From positions 186,001-250,000 of the forward strand of contig NZ_FPBO01000003.1 in the NCBI RefSeq assembly GCF_900116645.1: a DNA stretch of 64,000 nucleotides, given 5' to 3'. Shown in pieces: positions 9,301 to 16,898 of the stretch (position 1 is its first letter; each line of letters opens with the position of its first letter). The position numbers were made by a program, and so were the translations under genes. The notes under the pieces were generated by a model. That model searched no databases. It had not been told where the DNA came from and saw nothing but the letters and a program-made list of their open reading frames with translations. Origin of the DNA: Pseudoduganella namucuonensis (GTDB lineage Bacteria > Pseudomonadota > Gammaproteobacteria > Burkholderiales > Burkholderiaceae_D).

Positions 9301-9351
9301 GCGCTGGCGCAGCTGAACGAAGCCGCCGGCGCGCTGCGCCTCACCCTCTAA
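6319..9351 (+). CDS. hybrid sensor histidine kinase with two receiver domains and Hpt
   Basis: This 1010-residue inner-membrane phosphorelay protein has these parts in order: a first membrane helix (about 14-35), a periplasmic helical region (about 36-190, four-helix-bundle-like), a second helix (about 190-212), HAMP (about 212-265), HisKA with His287 in SHEIRTPMN, HATPase_c with NAIKF, DTGVGL and GTGLGL motifs, receiver 1 with Asp577 in LVDWQMPG, receiver 2 with Asp723 in LMDCQMPV, and a C-terminal Hpt with His867 in REAHTCKGLAG. The architecture is BarA/TorS-like and can run a complete internal relay. It lies 26 bases after the CWC gene and 11 bases before an HD-GYP regulator, its likely output. 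The signal is unknown. Confidence 0.93.
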   Translation: MRFRDVRISVRINAGYAILILLMMGVILVGVSRIYAIRAETDHILGQDWAAADAINSIDTQSREAATSIVTLIIQKKLEHRVDSYARIDSIKLNIDRELERLAELDATDEARRLIEKIKEARAAYYETFIDVADMVEADDREAAEARMNQLSLPALNVLLGHIRELDQLQQRQVMASADRARADINSSLMAMSLFGLAAVVVALAFAYSARAITRPLDEAIAIATRVAKGDLSSVIEVTSRDETGELLRALKDMTVSLAAEQALRQAVMVAEDATKMKSDFLANMSHEIRTPMNGIIGMTHLALQTDLTPRQRNYLEKVESAARHLLGIINDILDFSKIEAGKMAFERIDFHLEDVMAQIADLSVMRAQDKGLELLFDIGPGVPGALVGDPLRFGQVLINLTNNAIKFTEKGEIVVTIRLLERDADGVRLRVDVRDTGVGLTAAQRARLFQAFTQADTSTTRHHGGTGLGLTISKRLVEMMDGEIGLESQPGVGSDFWFTAKFGVADGAREEMAADADISGVRVLVVDDNLTAREIFGGMLASLKFDAATVDGAAAALQALARARAEGRPFGLALVDWQMPGMNGVELLRALRAQAAEAGAEAPRVIMVTAYNRDALLDEVRELAVDGMLNKPVSASTLLDAISSAYGKQFTGCRKTRRDADYQSAARAVRGAWLLLVEDNEVNQEVAQQLLGDAGVRVDVASNGAMALAKIAVNDYDGVLMDCQMPVMDGYDATRKLRENPRFSELPVIAMTANAMVGDKEKCLEAGMNDFIAKPIEVAQLFTTLARWIKVRDPQRVAEAPPPPARDTLPPIPGLKMEAALRRVGGNVKLMRKLLGRFVETQMDVMDRIAAAIDDNDLVAATREAHTCKGLAGNIGASGVADSAARLEYMLGHGVEAGRDEAIAALALELREVIGVIVAAIGRGEGAAGTHGAQPPDLDALAAAMRELAQLLAQDDSAAAKLADAMCARLHAAGQGEHGRQLKRQIAQYDFEGALAQLNEAAGALRLTL

Positions 9352-9362
9352 GCGAGAAAGCC

Positions 9363-10511
9363 ATGGAACCCCTCATCGCCAAGCCCACCATCCTGGTGGT
9401 GGACGACACGCCGGACAATATCGACCTGCTGTGCGCCGTGCTGGAACAGGACTACCGCACCAAGATCGCCGTCAACGGCGAGCGCGCGCTGAAGATCGCC
9501 AACGGCGACGCCAAGCCGGACCTGATCCTGCTGGACGTGATGATGCCCGGCATGAGCGGCTACGACGTGTGCAAGGCGCTGAAGGCCAATCCCGCCACGC
9601 GCGACATCCCCGTCATCTTCGTCACCGCCATGAGCGAGGTGACGGACGAGCAGACGGGCCTGGGCCTGGGCGCGGCGGACTACATCACCAAGCCCATCTC
9701 CGCGCCCATCGTCCTGGCGCGCATCAAGACGCAGCTGTCGATGAAGCGCGTGCACGACTTCCTGCGCGACCAGAACCACTTCCTCGAAACGGAGGTCGAG
9801 CGGCGCACGCGCGAGGTCGCGGCCGTGCAGGACGTGGCCATCCACACCATGGCCTCGCTGGCCGAAACGCGCGACAGCGAAACCGGCAACCATATCCGCC
9901 GCACCTCGTGGTACGTGAAGGCGCTGGCGGAAAAACTGAAGGACCATCCGCGCTTCGCCTCCTTCCTCACCGAGAAAAACATCGAGATGCTGTTCAAGTC
10001 CGCGCCGCTGCACGACATCGGCAAGGTGGGCATCCCGGACCGCATCCTGCTCAAGCCCGGCCGCTTCGAGGGCAACGAGATGGAGATCATGAAGACCCAC
10101 ACCACGCTGGGTCGCGACGCCATCATCGCCGCCGAGCGGGAGCTGGGCATCGAGGTGGACTTCCTCAAGTTCGCCAAGGAGATCGCCTACGGCCACCAGG
10201 AGAAGTGGGACGGCTCGGGCTATCCCGAGGGCCTGGCGGGCGACGCGATCCCGATCTCGGCGCGCCTGATGGCGGTGGCCGACGTGTACGACGCGCTGAT
10301 CAGCCGCCGCGTCTACAAGGAGGGCATGCCGCACGAGCGGGCGGTGGCCATCATCGCCGAGGGGCGCGGCACGCACTTCGATCCGGACATGGTGGACGCC
10401 TTCATGGCCATCCTGGACCAGTTCGTGGACATCGCCCGCCGCTACGCGGACACCGACCACGACATGGACAGGAAGCGCGAGCGCCTGGAGCTGTTCACGC
10501 AAGCGCCGTGA
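9363..10511 (+). CDS. response regulator with HD-GYP domain (cyclic-di-GMP phosphodiesterase)
   Basis: This 382-residue protein has an N-terminal receiver (VVDDTPDN; phospho-acceptor Asp in LILLDVMMPG) joined by a short coiled segment to an HD-GYP domain. Its catalytic signature is complete: SETGNHIRRTS, then HDIGKVGIPD, then GHQEKWDGSGYPEGL, then RLMAVADVYDAL. It should hydrolyse cyclic di-GMP when phosphorylated, lowering the second messenger that favours biofilm over motility. It starts 11 bases after the hybrid kinase and is very likely co-transcribed with it. The next gene converges on it 13 bases later. Confidence 0.93.
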   Translation: MEPLIAKPTILVVDDTPDNIDLLCAVLEQDYRTKIAVNGERALKIANGDAKPDLILLDVMMPGMSGYDVCKALKANPATRDIPVIFVTAMSEVTDEQTGLGLGAADYITKPISAPIVLARIKTQLSMKRVHDFLRDQNHFLETEVERRTREVAAVQDVAIHTMASLAETRDSETGNHIRRTSWYVKALAEKLKDHPRFASFLTEKNIEMLFKSAPLHDIGKVGIPDRILLKPGRFEGNEMEIMKTHTTLGRDAIIAAERELGIEVDFLKFAKEIAYGHQEKWDGSGYPEGLAGDAIPISARLMAVADVYDALISRRVYKEGMPHERAVAIIAEGRGTHFDPDMVDAFMAILDQFVDIARRYADTDHDMDRKRERLELFTQAP

Positions 10512-10523
10512 GCCGGCGCCCGG

Positions 10524-11456
10524 TCAAGCGCCGACGGTCTTGAAGAAGCGCAGCATTTCGCGGCTGGCGTCCGGCCCGCGGTTGTCGGTGTAGCTGCCGT
10601 CCGCGCTGCCGCCGGACCAGGCGTGGCCGGCGCCGTGCACCACCCAGTGCTCGCCCAGCGGCTTGCCGCCCAGGTGGCGCAGGATGGTGCGGGTGTAGTG
10701 GTGGCCGTCCGGCACGCTGCCGGTGTCGATGGCGCGCTCGTGCGGCTGGCCGTGGCCGGCCAGTTTTTGCTCCATCAGCTGCTCGCCGTTGCGCGGATGG
10801 ACGGTGTTGTCCTGGTCCCCGTGGAACACGATGATGGGCAGGCCGCCGCCGGCGATGGGTTCGGTGCGCCCCATGCCGCGGCGCATGGCGCTCAGGGCCG
10901 ACGGCAGGTCCTTGGCGGAGGCGAAGGGCAGGCCGGAATGCACGCCCACGGCGTGGAACAGGTCCGGATACAGCGCGCCGACGATGGCCGCCATGGCGCC
11001 GCCGGCCGACAGCCCCGCCACGTAGACCTCCTTGCGCCGCACCGCGTAGCGCGCCATCACCTGTTGCGCGATGCCGGCGATGATGGACGGCTCGCCCTGG
11101 CCGCGCTGCTGGTCCAGGGCGCTGAACCAGTTCCAGCAGCGGTGCTGGTTGGCCTCCTGCGTCTGGGCGGGATAGACCACGAAGCAGCGCATTTCCTCCG
11201 CCAGCTCGTTCATGCGGGTGCCGACGGCGAAATCGTCCGGGTCCTGGGTGCAGCCGTGCAGCATCACCACCAGGGGCAGGGACTGGCCGCGATAGCCGCC
11301 GGGAACGTAGAGCTTGTATTGGCGGGTGCCGGCGTGGTTGCCGAATTCGCCGTTGAGGAAGTGGCCGGGTTGCGCCGGGCGGGAAGGGAACAAGGCGGCG
11401 ATGAAAGACTGGGTCGCCTCGCGCATGTGCGCAAACAGATCGTGGTCGAGCTTCAT
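10524..11456 (-). CDS. PHB depolymerase-type esterase (LpqC/Feruloyl esterase-like)
   Basis: This 310-residue alpha/beta-hydrolase belongs to the family annotated as PHB depolymerase esterases. The lipase box is GLSAGG with nucleophile Ser150. The catalytic Asp lies in FHGDQDNTVHP and the His in HGAGHAWSGG. An oxyanion segment, VVMLHGCTQDP, precedes them. I chose ATG at 11456 because GGAGG sits eight bases upstream; the frame continues further but without a ribosome site. There is no clear signal peptide, so it may be cytoplasmic. Whether it acts on polyhydroxybutyrate or on another ester is open. The PHB synthesis genes of this window are far away, at 57-60 kb. Confidence 0.82.
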   Translation of the reverse strand: MKLDHDLFAHMREATQSFIAALFPSRPAQPGHFLNGEFGNHAGTRQYKLYVPGGYRGQSLPLVVMLHGCTQDPDDFAVGTRMNELAEEMRCFVVYPAQTQEANQHRCWNWFSALDQQRGQGEPSIIAGIAQQVMARYAVRRKEVYVAGLSAGGAMAAIVGALYPDLFHAVGVHSGLPFASAKDLPSALSAMRRGMGRTEPIAGGGLPIIVFHGDQDNTVHPRNGEQLMEQKLAGHGQPHERAIDTGSVPDGHHYTRTILRHLGGKPLGEHWVVHGAGHAWSGGSADGSYTDNRGPDASREMLRFFKTVGA

Positions 11457-11683
11457 GGTACCTCCAACGGTGATAAGGACGTCTCCCTCCGCCTCAAGTG
11501 GCATCGTCGGCCATCTGTGGTCACTGCAAGTATAGAAGTGTACTCGCATCCGATTTGTGCGGTGCAGCACAGAACGGGTATTTTTTGTTTTTCGAGAATG
11601 TCTAAATGGCAATAATTCGCACGGTCGGACGGATGGCGGGCCAGTCGCGGTAAAATAGGCCATCGCCCCAAGAAAGATGCGTC

Positions 11684-11899
11684 ATGAGCCCTGACTCCCC
11701 CACCGGCGCGCCAGCCCTGGCCTCGCTGGTGCCATCCCCCTGCGTCAGCCTGTGCAAGATGAACCGCGAAACCGGGTATTGCGAAGGCTGCCTGCGCTCG
11801 ATCGATGAAATCGTGGCCTGGGGCCGCGCCGACGACGACTTCAAGCGCGCCGTCTGGGAAGCCATCCGCCAGCGCGAGCAACTGATCGACTTCGAATAG
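11684..11899 (+). CDS. DUF1289 domain protein
   Basis: This 71-residue protein has the DUF1289 signature SPCVSLCKMNRETGYCEGCLRS: four cysteines in a C-x3-C-x7-C-x2-C arrangement that probably binds a metal. The rest is a short helical tail, EIVAWGRADDDFKRAVWEAI. The family is widespread in proteobacteria and has no established function. The next gene starts one base after its stop, so it is likely co-transcribed with the MBL-fold hydrolase. Confidence 0.82.
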   Translation: MSPDSPTGAPALASLVPSPCVSLCKMNRETGYCEGCLRSIDEIVAWGRADDDFKRAVWEAIRQREQLIDFE

Positions 11900-11900
11900 C

Positions 11901-12818
11901 ATGTCCTTAGACAAATTACCCGACAGCATCCACGTTTTCGAGCGGGGCTGGCTTTCGTCCAACAATGTGCTGATGTTGGGCCGCGACGACGCCACCCTGG
12001 TCGACAGCGGCTACATGATCCACGCCGAGCAGACGCTGGACCTGGTGCGACACGCCCTCAAGGGCCGCAAACTCGATCGCGTCGTCAACACGCACTTGCA
12101 TTCCGACCACTGCGGCGGCAATGCGGCATTGCAGCAAAAATACGGCTGCACGGCCTGGATACCGGTGTCGGAGGCGGACAATGTGCGCGACTGGGACGAG
12201 GACAAGCTCAGCTTCAAGGCCACCGGCCAGCGCTGCCCCCGTTTCAGCTTCGACGGCACCCTGTCGCCCGGGGACACGCTGGCCATGGCGGACCTGGAAT
12301 GGCAAGTGCTGGGCGCGCCCGGCCACGACGCCCACTCGCTGATGCTGTTCTGCCAGAACGAGGGCATCCTGATCTCGGCCGACGCATTGTGGCAGAACGG
12401 TTTCGGCGTGATCTTCCCGGAACTGGACGGGGAATCGGGCTTCATCGAGGAACGCGCGACCTTGGAACTGATCGCCTCGCTGGACGCGCGCATCGTGATT
12501 CCTGGCCACGGCGCCGTGTTCACGGACGTGGCGGCGGCGCTCAAGCGCGCCCGCACGCGGCTCGATTTCCTGTCCGGCAACCCGGTGCGCAACGCGGAAT
12601 ACGCGGTGAAGGTGCTGCTCAAGTTCCTGTTGCTGGAACGCCAGCGCATGCCGGTGGACCAGGTGCCGGCGCTGTTCGCGTCGCTGCCCATCGTGGTGGC
12701 GGCGTCGCAACGGTATCTGGGCAAGCCGCCGGAGGAGGTGGCGGCCTGGACCGTGAAGCAACTGGTGCGCGCCTGCAGCGCCCGCATTGAGGACGGCTAC
12801 CTGCTCAACGATGGCTGA
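11901..12818 (+). CDS. MBL-fold metallo-hydrolase
   Basis: This is a 305-residue metallo-beta-lactamase-fold protein with the metal motif THLHSDHCGG near residue 56, a further ligand His in GAPGHDAHS, the Asp in LISADALWQ, and the last His in VIPGHGAVF. The C-terminal 80 residues are an additional helical part found in a subset of the family. Substrates of this fold range from thioesters to nucleic acids, and nothing here narrows the choice. It begins one base after DUF1289. Confidence 0.85.
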   Translation: MSLDKLPDSIHVFERGWLSSNNVLMLGRDDATLVDSGYMIHAEQTLDLVRHALKGRKLDRVVNTHLHSDHCGGNAALQQKYGCTAWIPVSEADNVRDWDEDKLSFKATGQRCPRFSFDGTLSPGDTLAMADLEWQVLGAPGHDAHSLMLFCQNEGILISADALWQNGFGVIFPELDGESGFIEERATLELIASLDARIVIPGHGAVFTDVAAALKRARTRLDFLSGNPVRNAEYAVKVLLKFLLLERQRMPVDQVPALFASLPIVVAASQRYLGKPPEEVAAWTVKQLVRACSARIEDGYLLNDG

Positions 12819-12899
12819 ACCCGCGCCGCCGCCGGGAAGTCGTGATATTTTCGCACGATCGTTCTATAATCATCTGATCGATAACCAGCGGAGTCCGCC

Positions 12900-13853
12900 A
12901 TGGCCTTGCCCACCGTGCTGCAAAACCTGTCCCTGCCCGTCATAGGGTCCCCGATGTTCATTGCCAGCGGGCCGAAGCTGGTCGCGGCGCAGTGCAAGGC
13001 CGGCATCGTCGGCTCCTTCCCGGCGTTGAACGCGCGGCCCGCCGAGCTGCTCGACACCTGGCTGACCGACCTGCAGGCCGAACTGGCCGCCTGGCAGGCC
13101 GGGCATCCGGACCGGCGCGTCGGCCCCATCGCCGTCAACCAGATCGTCCACCAGTCCAACGACCGCCTCGCGCACGACGTCGAGGTCTGCGTGAAGCACC
13201 AGGTGCCCATCATCATTTCCTCGCTGCGCGCGCCGCCGAAGGAGATGATGGACGCCATCCACGGCTACGGCGGCATCGTGCTGCACGACGTGGTCTCGAT
13301 CCGCCACGCGCAAAAGGCGCTGGAGGCGGGCGTCGACGGCCTGATCCTGGTGGCCAGCGGCGCCGGCGGCCACGCCGGCACCCTGTCCCCGTTCGCGCTG
13401 GTGGGCGAGGTGCGCAAGTTCTTCCAGGGGCCGGTCGCGCTGTCCGGCTCCATCGCCACCGGCGACGCCATCCTCGCGGCGCAGGCCATGGGCGCGGACT
13501 TCGCCTACATCGGCTCGCGCTGGCTGGCGACCGAGGAGGCCAACGTCACGGACGACTACCGCAACGCCATCATCGAATCGGCCGCCTCGGACATCGTGTA
13601 CACCAACCTGTTCACCGGCGTGCACGGCAACTACCTGAAGAAGTCGATCATCGCGGCGGGACTGGACCCGGACGCGTTGCCGGAATCCGACAAGAGCAAG
13701 ATGAGTTTCGGCTCCGGCAGCGCCAAGGCCTGGCGCGACATCTGGGGCGCGGGCCAGGGCGTGGGGCTGATGCACGACGCGCCGTCGGTGGCGGAGGTGG
13801 TGGCGCGGCTGAAGGCCGAATACGCCGCCGCCCGCGCACGGTTGGCTTTGTAA
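12900..13853 (+). CDS. NAD(P)H-dependent flavin oxidoreductase / nitronate monooxygenase
   Basis: This 317-residue TIM-barrel FMN enzyme is related to 2-nitropropane dioxygenase. Supporting features are the N-terminal PVIGSPMFIASGPKLV, the conserved VASGAGGHAGTLSPFAL that holds the proposed catalytic His, ALSGSIATGDAILAAQAMGADFAYIGSRW for FMN phosphate binding, and a C-terminal GQGVGLMHDAPSVAE. Such enzymes oxidise nitronates with oxygen; some paralogues act as quinone or enoyl reductases. Its TAA stop at 13851-13853 lies in the outer arm of a palindromic repeat shared with the convergent gene. Confidence 0.88.
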   Translation: MALPTVLQNLSLPVIGSPMFIASGPKLVAAQCKAGIVGSFPALNARPAELLDTWLTDLQAELAAWQAGHPDRRVGPIAVNQIVHQSNDRLAHDVEVCVKHQVPIIISSLRAPPKEMMDAIHGYGGIVLHDVVSIRHAQKALEAGVDGLILVASGAGGHAGTLSPFALVGEVRKFFQGPVALSGSIATGDAILAAQAMGADFAYIGSRWLATEEANVTDDYRNAIIESAASDIVYTNLFTGVHGNYLKKSIIAAGLDPDALPESDKSKMSFGSGSAKAWRDIWGAGQGVGLMHDAPSVAEVVARLKAEYAAARARLAL

Positions 13854-13959
13854 AAACCAACGGCAGAGTCTGGGGTCAGACCCGCGATCCGAGTCCCATG
13901 CCTATGTTGCGGCGTGTGGCGCGTAGGGTCTGACCCCGGTGTTGCGCCGTTGGTTTTTA
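13851..13959. repeat. palindromic repeat element, copy A (GGGGTCAGACC family)
   Basis: This is an intergenic element between two convergent genes. The outer 14-base arms, 13851-13864 and 13946-13959, are exact inverted copies, and each supplies the TAA stop of one flanking gene. An inner pair, GGGGTCAGACCC at 13872-13883 and GGGTCTGACCCC at 13926-13937, is also exact. The 72 bases from 13870 align without gaps to copy B at about 47.3 kb, with conserved words CAGACCCGCG and CCCATGCCT. It can serve as a bidirectional terminator, but the conserved loop suggests a dispersed element. Confidence 0.85.
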
Positions 13960-14574
13960 ATTCGCGGCGGTGGCGCTCAGCTTGACCAAATCCGCCTCCG
14001 TGCCCTTGATGAAGATCTTGGTCTGTTCCAGCACCGCCCGCAGGGGCGCGTCGCCGCCGCGCCACAAGCCGGCGAATTCCGCCGCCGTGTAGCAGGCCGG
14101 GTTGACGGCCCGTCCCACCAGCCCGGGCAGCGGCGCCAGGATGGCGCGCAGTTCGTCGTGGATGGCCCGCGGCGCCACCGCCACCAGTTCGATGCCGCCG
14201 TCGGCGTGCACGGTGCCGGTGACCGCCGCGCCGTGGATGAACACCGCCTCGGCCTGCGCCAGCACCGGCTGCAGCGCGGCGCGCAGCACCTCGCCCGCGC
14301 CGAAGGTCTTCACGACGATGCCGCGCAATTCCTCGAAGATGGGCGCCTCGTGGTTGACCTGGTAGTGCTTCTGGTTGCCCGCGCGCCAGCCGTGCACCAG
14401 GCCGGATTCCTCCAGGCTGGCCAGTTCGCGCTGCACCGCGCCCGAACCGCAGGCGGCGAGGGAGATGATCTCGTTGGCGTAAAAGGAGCGGTACGGCTGG
14501 CCGTAAAGCACGGCCAGTACCCGTTGCTGTGTCTTGGTGAACAAGACGTCTGCGAAGATACCCATATTGGGCAT
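13957..14574 (-). CDS. winged-helix transcriptional regulator with degenerate nucleotidyltransferase-like domain
   Basis: This is a 205-residue protein. Residues 1-90 form a winged helix (QQRVLAVLYGQPYRSFYANEIISLAACGSGAVQRELASLEESGLV). Residues about 95-205 resemble a minimal nucleotidyltransferase (VFIHGAAVTGTVHADGGIELVAV), but the catalytic GSxxxG...DxD pattern is lost. Proteins of this layout are usually annotated as transcriptional regulators or as nucleotidyltransferase-domain proteins of unknown role. It may keep only a ligand-binding function. The gene stands alone, convergent with the nitronate monooxygenase gene, with its stop inside repeat copy A. Confidence 0.7.
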   Translation of the reverse strand: MPNMGIFADVLFTKTQQRVLAVLYGQPYRSFYANEIISLAACGSGAVQRELASLEESGLVHGWRAGNQKHYQVNHEAPIFEELRGIVVKTFGAGEVLRAALQPVLAQAEAVFIHGAAVTGTVHADGGIELVAVAPRAIHDELRAILAPLPGLVGRAVNPACYTAAEFAGLWRGGDAPLRAVLEQTKIFIKGTEADLVKLSATAAN

Positions 14575-14614
14575 CTTAGTGCCCGGGCCGGGCTAAGTCA
14601 AAACTAAAGCGGTG

Positions 14615-15184
14615 TCAGTCTTCGGTCTTGATGGCCCACAGGCCGGGCAGGTTGCGCCAGTAGCCATAGGCGTCCATGCCGTAGCCGACCACGAAGCGGT
14701 TGGGGATGGTGATGCCGACCAGGTCCGGCTTGACCGGTTTGGCCTTGCCGATGGCCTTGTCCGCGAACACGGCCAGGATCACCTCGGCGGCGCCCATGTC
14801 CAGCAGGCGCTGTTTCACGTGCGCCAGCGTCTCGCCCTCGTCCAGGATGTCGTCCAGCACGATCACGGTGCGGCCCACCACGTTGGAGCGGGGGATCACC
14901 TTCCACACCACCTGGCCGCCCTTGTCCTCGTCGCCGTAGCGGCTGACGTGGATGTAGTCGAATTCGAGCGGGAAGGTCAGCTGCGGCAGCAGGTTGCCGG
15001 TGAAGACCACCGCGCCGCCCATCACGCCCAGCACCAGCGGGAATTCCTGGTTGTCCGGATTGTCGAAACGCTCGTTCAGCTCTTTCGCCATGCGCGTCAC
15101 GGACGCGTCGACGGTGGCCTTGTCAAAGATTTCTTCCGCGTTCTCGAGGAGGGAGCGGGCGCGATTGTGGTGGAAGTCTTGCAT
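14615..15184 (-). CDS. hpt: hypoxanthine-guanine phosphoribosyltransferase
   Basis: This purine salvage enzyme joins hypoxanthine or guanine to PRPP to give IMP or GMP. The 189-residue protein has the PRPP-binding signature VIVLDDILDEGETL (residues about 110-123), the loop LGVMGGAVVFTGNLL, and the C-terminal base-binding segment NRFVVGYGMDAYGYWRNLP. The length and motifs fit the bacterial Hpt family. The start at 15184 (MQDFHHNRARSLLE) is the only good one. AT-rich sequence upstream (15185-15240) probably holds its promoter. Confidence 0.88.
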   Translation of the reverse strand: MQDFHHNRARSLLENAEEIFDKATVDASVTRMAKELNERFDNPDNQEFPLVLGVMGGAVVFTGNLLPQLTFPLEFDYIHVSRYGDEDKGGQVVWKVIPRSNVVGRTVIVLDDILDEGETLAHVKQRLLDMGAAEVILAVFADKAIGKAKPVKPDLVGITIPNRFVVGYGMDAYGYWRNLPGLWAIKTED

Positions 15185-15286
15185 GATATATAAATAAAAT
15201 GACAGCTGCTAGGGAAGTCATATTATCCGCCATATCCCGCCGCGCCGCCTCCACCTTGGACGAGTGTCACACCCAGGCCACAAAGC

Positions 15287-16540
15287 TCAGGAATAGTCGC
15301 GTACGTCGTCGATCACCTTGCCATCGTTGGGCAAACTGCCGCGAACCGCGAATTCCACCTCCCCGCGCAGCTTGGTCAGATCCCGTATAGTCTCTATGAT
15401 GGCGGGCGCATGAGCCTGGCCGGGATCCTCCACCTCGCAGTGCAGCGTCATCACGTCGTTGGCCATGCGGCCCGACACCACCAGGCGCGCCTTCAGGATC
15501 TCCGGATGGCGGCGCGCGATCTCGTTGACCTGGGCCGGATGCACGAACATGGCGCGCACCTTGGTGGTCTGGTCGGCGCGTCCCATCCAGCCGCGGATGC
15601 GGGTGTTGGTGCGGCCGCACGGCGAGGGCGGCGCGTCCACCATGATGGCGGACAGGTCGCCGGTGGCGAAGCGCACCAGCGGGTAGTCCTGGTTGAACAG
15701 CGTGACCAGCACCTCGCCCACCTCGCCCGGCGGCACCGGGTCGCCGCTGCCGGGGCGGACGATCTCCACGATCACGTCCTCGTCGAGCACCATGCCGGGA
15801 TGGACCACGTCGCCGCTGCGGGTCTCGTAGGCCATGCTGCCCACGTCGGCCGAGGCGTAGGTTTGCAGCACGTGCGGCACGCCGTTCTCGGCGAACCAGC
15901 GCCGCAGCGATTCGGGCAGCGCCTCGGCGCCCATCAGCGCGTGCCTCACGCTGCTGATGTCGGCGCCCATCTCGCGCGCCTTCTCGATGATGATCTTGAG
16001 GAAGGACGGGGTGCCGATATAGGTGTCCGGCTTGAGGTCCACCATGGCCTGCACCTGCAACTCGGTCTGGCCGCTGCCGGCCGGGATCACCGTGCAGCCG
16101 ATGCGGGCCGCGCCGCCCTCCACCATGTAGGCGGCGGGCGTGAAGTGGTAGGAGAAGCAGTTTTGCAGCAGGCCGCCGGCGCGCACGCCGGCCGCGTACA
16201 TCGGGCGCGAGAAGCGCCACCAGTCGGTGCCGCGGCCCTCGGGATCGAAGATGGGGCCGGGCGACATGAAGATGCGGTTCAACTGGCCGTTCGGCGTGGC
16301 GGTCAGGCCGCCGAAGGGCTTGTGCTCCTGCTGCAGGCTTTTCAGGTCGGACTTGCGCGTCACGGGCAGCGCCGCCAGCGCGGCGCGGCTGGTGACGCGG
16401 TTGGCGTCCACGCCGGCCAGGATGCGGCCCCAGCCCGATGTGCCCTGCGCCCGCGCGATCAGGCCCGGCAGGCGCGCCATCAGTTCGCGCTCGCGCTGTT
16501 CGGGGGCGCGCGTTTCCAGGCTGTCCAGGGTATCACTCAT
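15287..16540 (-). CDS. phenylacetate-CoA ligase-like AMP-forming enzyme (PaaK family)
   Basis: This 417-residue adenylate-forming enzyme of the PaaK group should activate a carboxylate as acyl-AMP and then acyl-CoA. Typical parts are the N-terminal SRAALAALPVTRKSDL, the middle YIGTPSFLKIIIEKA and ALMGAEALPESLRRW, the adenylate loop QTYASADVGSMAYE, and a C-terminal ACT-like lid with RGWMGRADQTTKVRAMFVHPAQVNEI. It lacks the canonical Ser/Thr-Gly-Gly P-loop of classical PaaK at the expected place (MSPGPIFDPEGR instead). That may mean an unusual substrate or reduced ATP binding. The start at 16540 overlaps the MmcQ stop by four bases. It is the last gene of the eight-gene operon. Confidence 0.83.
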   Translation of the reverse strand: MSDTLDSLETRAPEQRERELMARLPGLIARAQGTSGWGRILAGVDANRVTSRAALAALPVTRKSDLKSLQQEHKPFGGLTATPNGQLNRIFMSPGPIFDPEGRGTDWWRFSRPMYAAGVRAGGLLQNCFSYHFTPAAYMVEGGAARIGCTVIPAGSGQTELQVQAMVDLKPDTYIGTPSFLKIIIEKAREMGADISSVRHALMGAEALPESLRRWFAENGVPHVLQTYASADVGSMAYETRSGDVVHPGMVLDEDVIVEIVRPGSGDPVPPGEVGEVLVTLFNQDYPLVRFATGDLSAIMVDAPPSPCGRTNTRIRGWMGRADQTTKVRAMFVHPAQVNEIARRHPEILKARLVVSGRMANDVMTLHCEVEDPGQAHAPAIIETIRDLTKLRGEVEFAVRGSLPNDGKVIDDVRDYS

Positions 16541-16890
16541 GCTTGCGCTCCCGCGATTTCTCGTTGCAGTTTTTTGGTCAGTTTGCCGAACACCAGTTGG
16601 TGCGAGCGTTTCAGCAGTTCCGCGGCCTCGGTGTCGCCGACGGCTTTCAGGTCGGTGATCTTCACCCACTTCACCCGCGCCAGGTAGGGCGCGGGGATGA
16701 TGCCCTCGCGGTCGGTCAGCTCCAGGAAGCGGTCGTCGTCGACCTTGAAGCTGATCCCCTCCGCGTCCTCGGCGCCCATGCAGGCGAACATCTTGCCGCC
16801 CACCGAGAACACCAGGTCGGCGCCCCATTTGATGTCTTCCGTGGCGCCGGGCAGGCCGCGGCACAGTTCTTTCGCTTTGCTGATCTTCAT
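16537..16890 (-). CDS. MmcQ/YjbR family DNA-binding-like protein
   Basis: This 117-residue protein has the MmcQ/YjbR (CyaY-like fold) features: AKELCRGLPGATEDIKWGADLVFSVGGKMF, then ISFKVDDDRFLELTDREGI and APYLARVKWVKI. The family has no firmly established role; a DNA-binding or nucleotide-related function has been proposed. The start at 16890 lies nine bases from livF, and its end overlaps the ligase start, so it is embedded in the transport operon. A longer frame through the ABC transporter genes is a shadow. Confidence 0.78.
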   Translation of the reverse strand: MKISKAKELCRGLPGATEDIKWGADLVFSVGGKMFACMGAEDAEGISFKVDDDRFLELTDREGIIPAPYLARVKWVKITDLKAVGDTEAAELLKRSHQLVFGKLTKKLQREIAGAQA

Positions 16891-16898
16891 GGGGCCCC

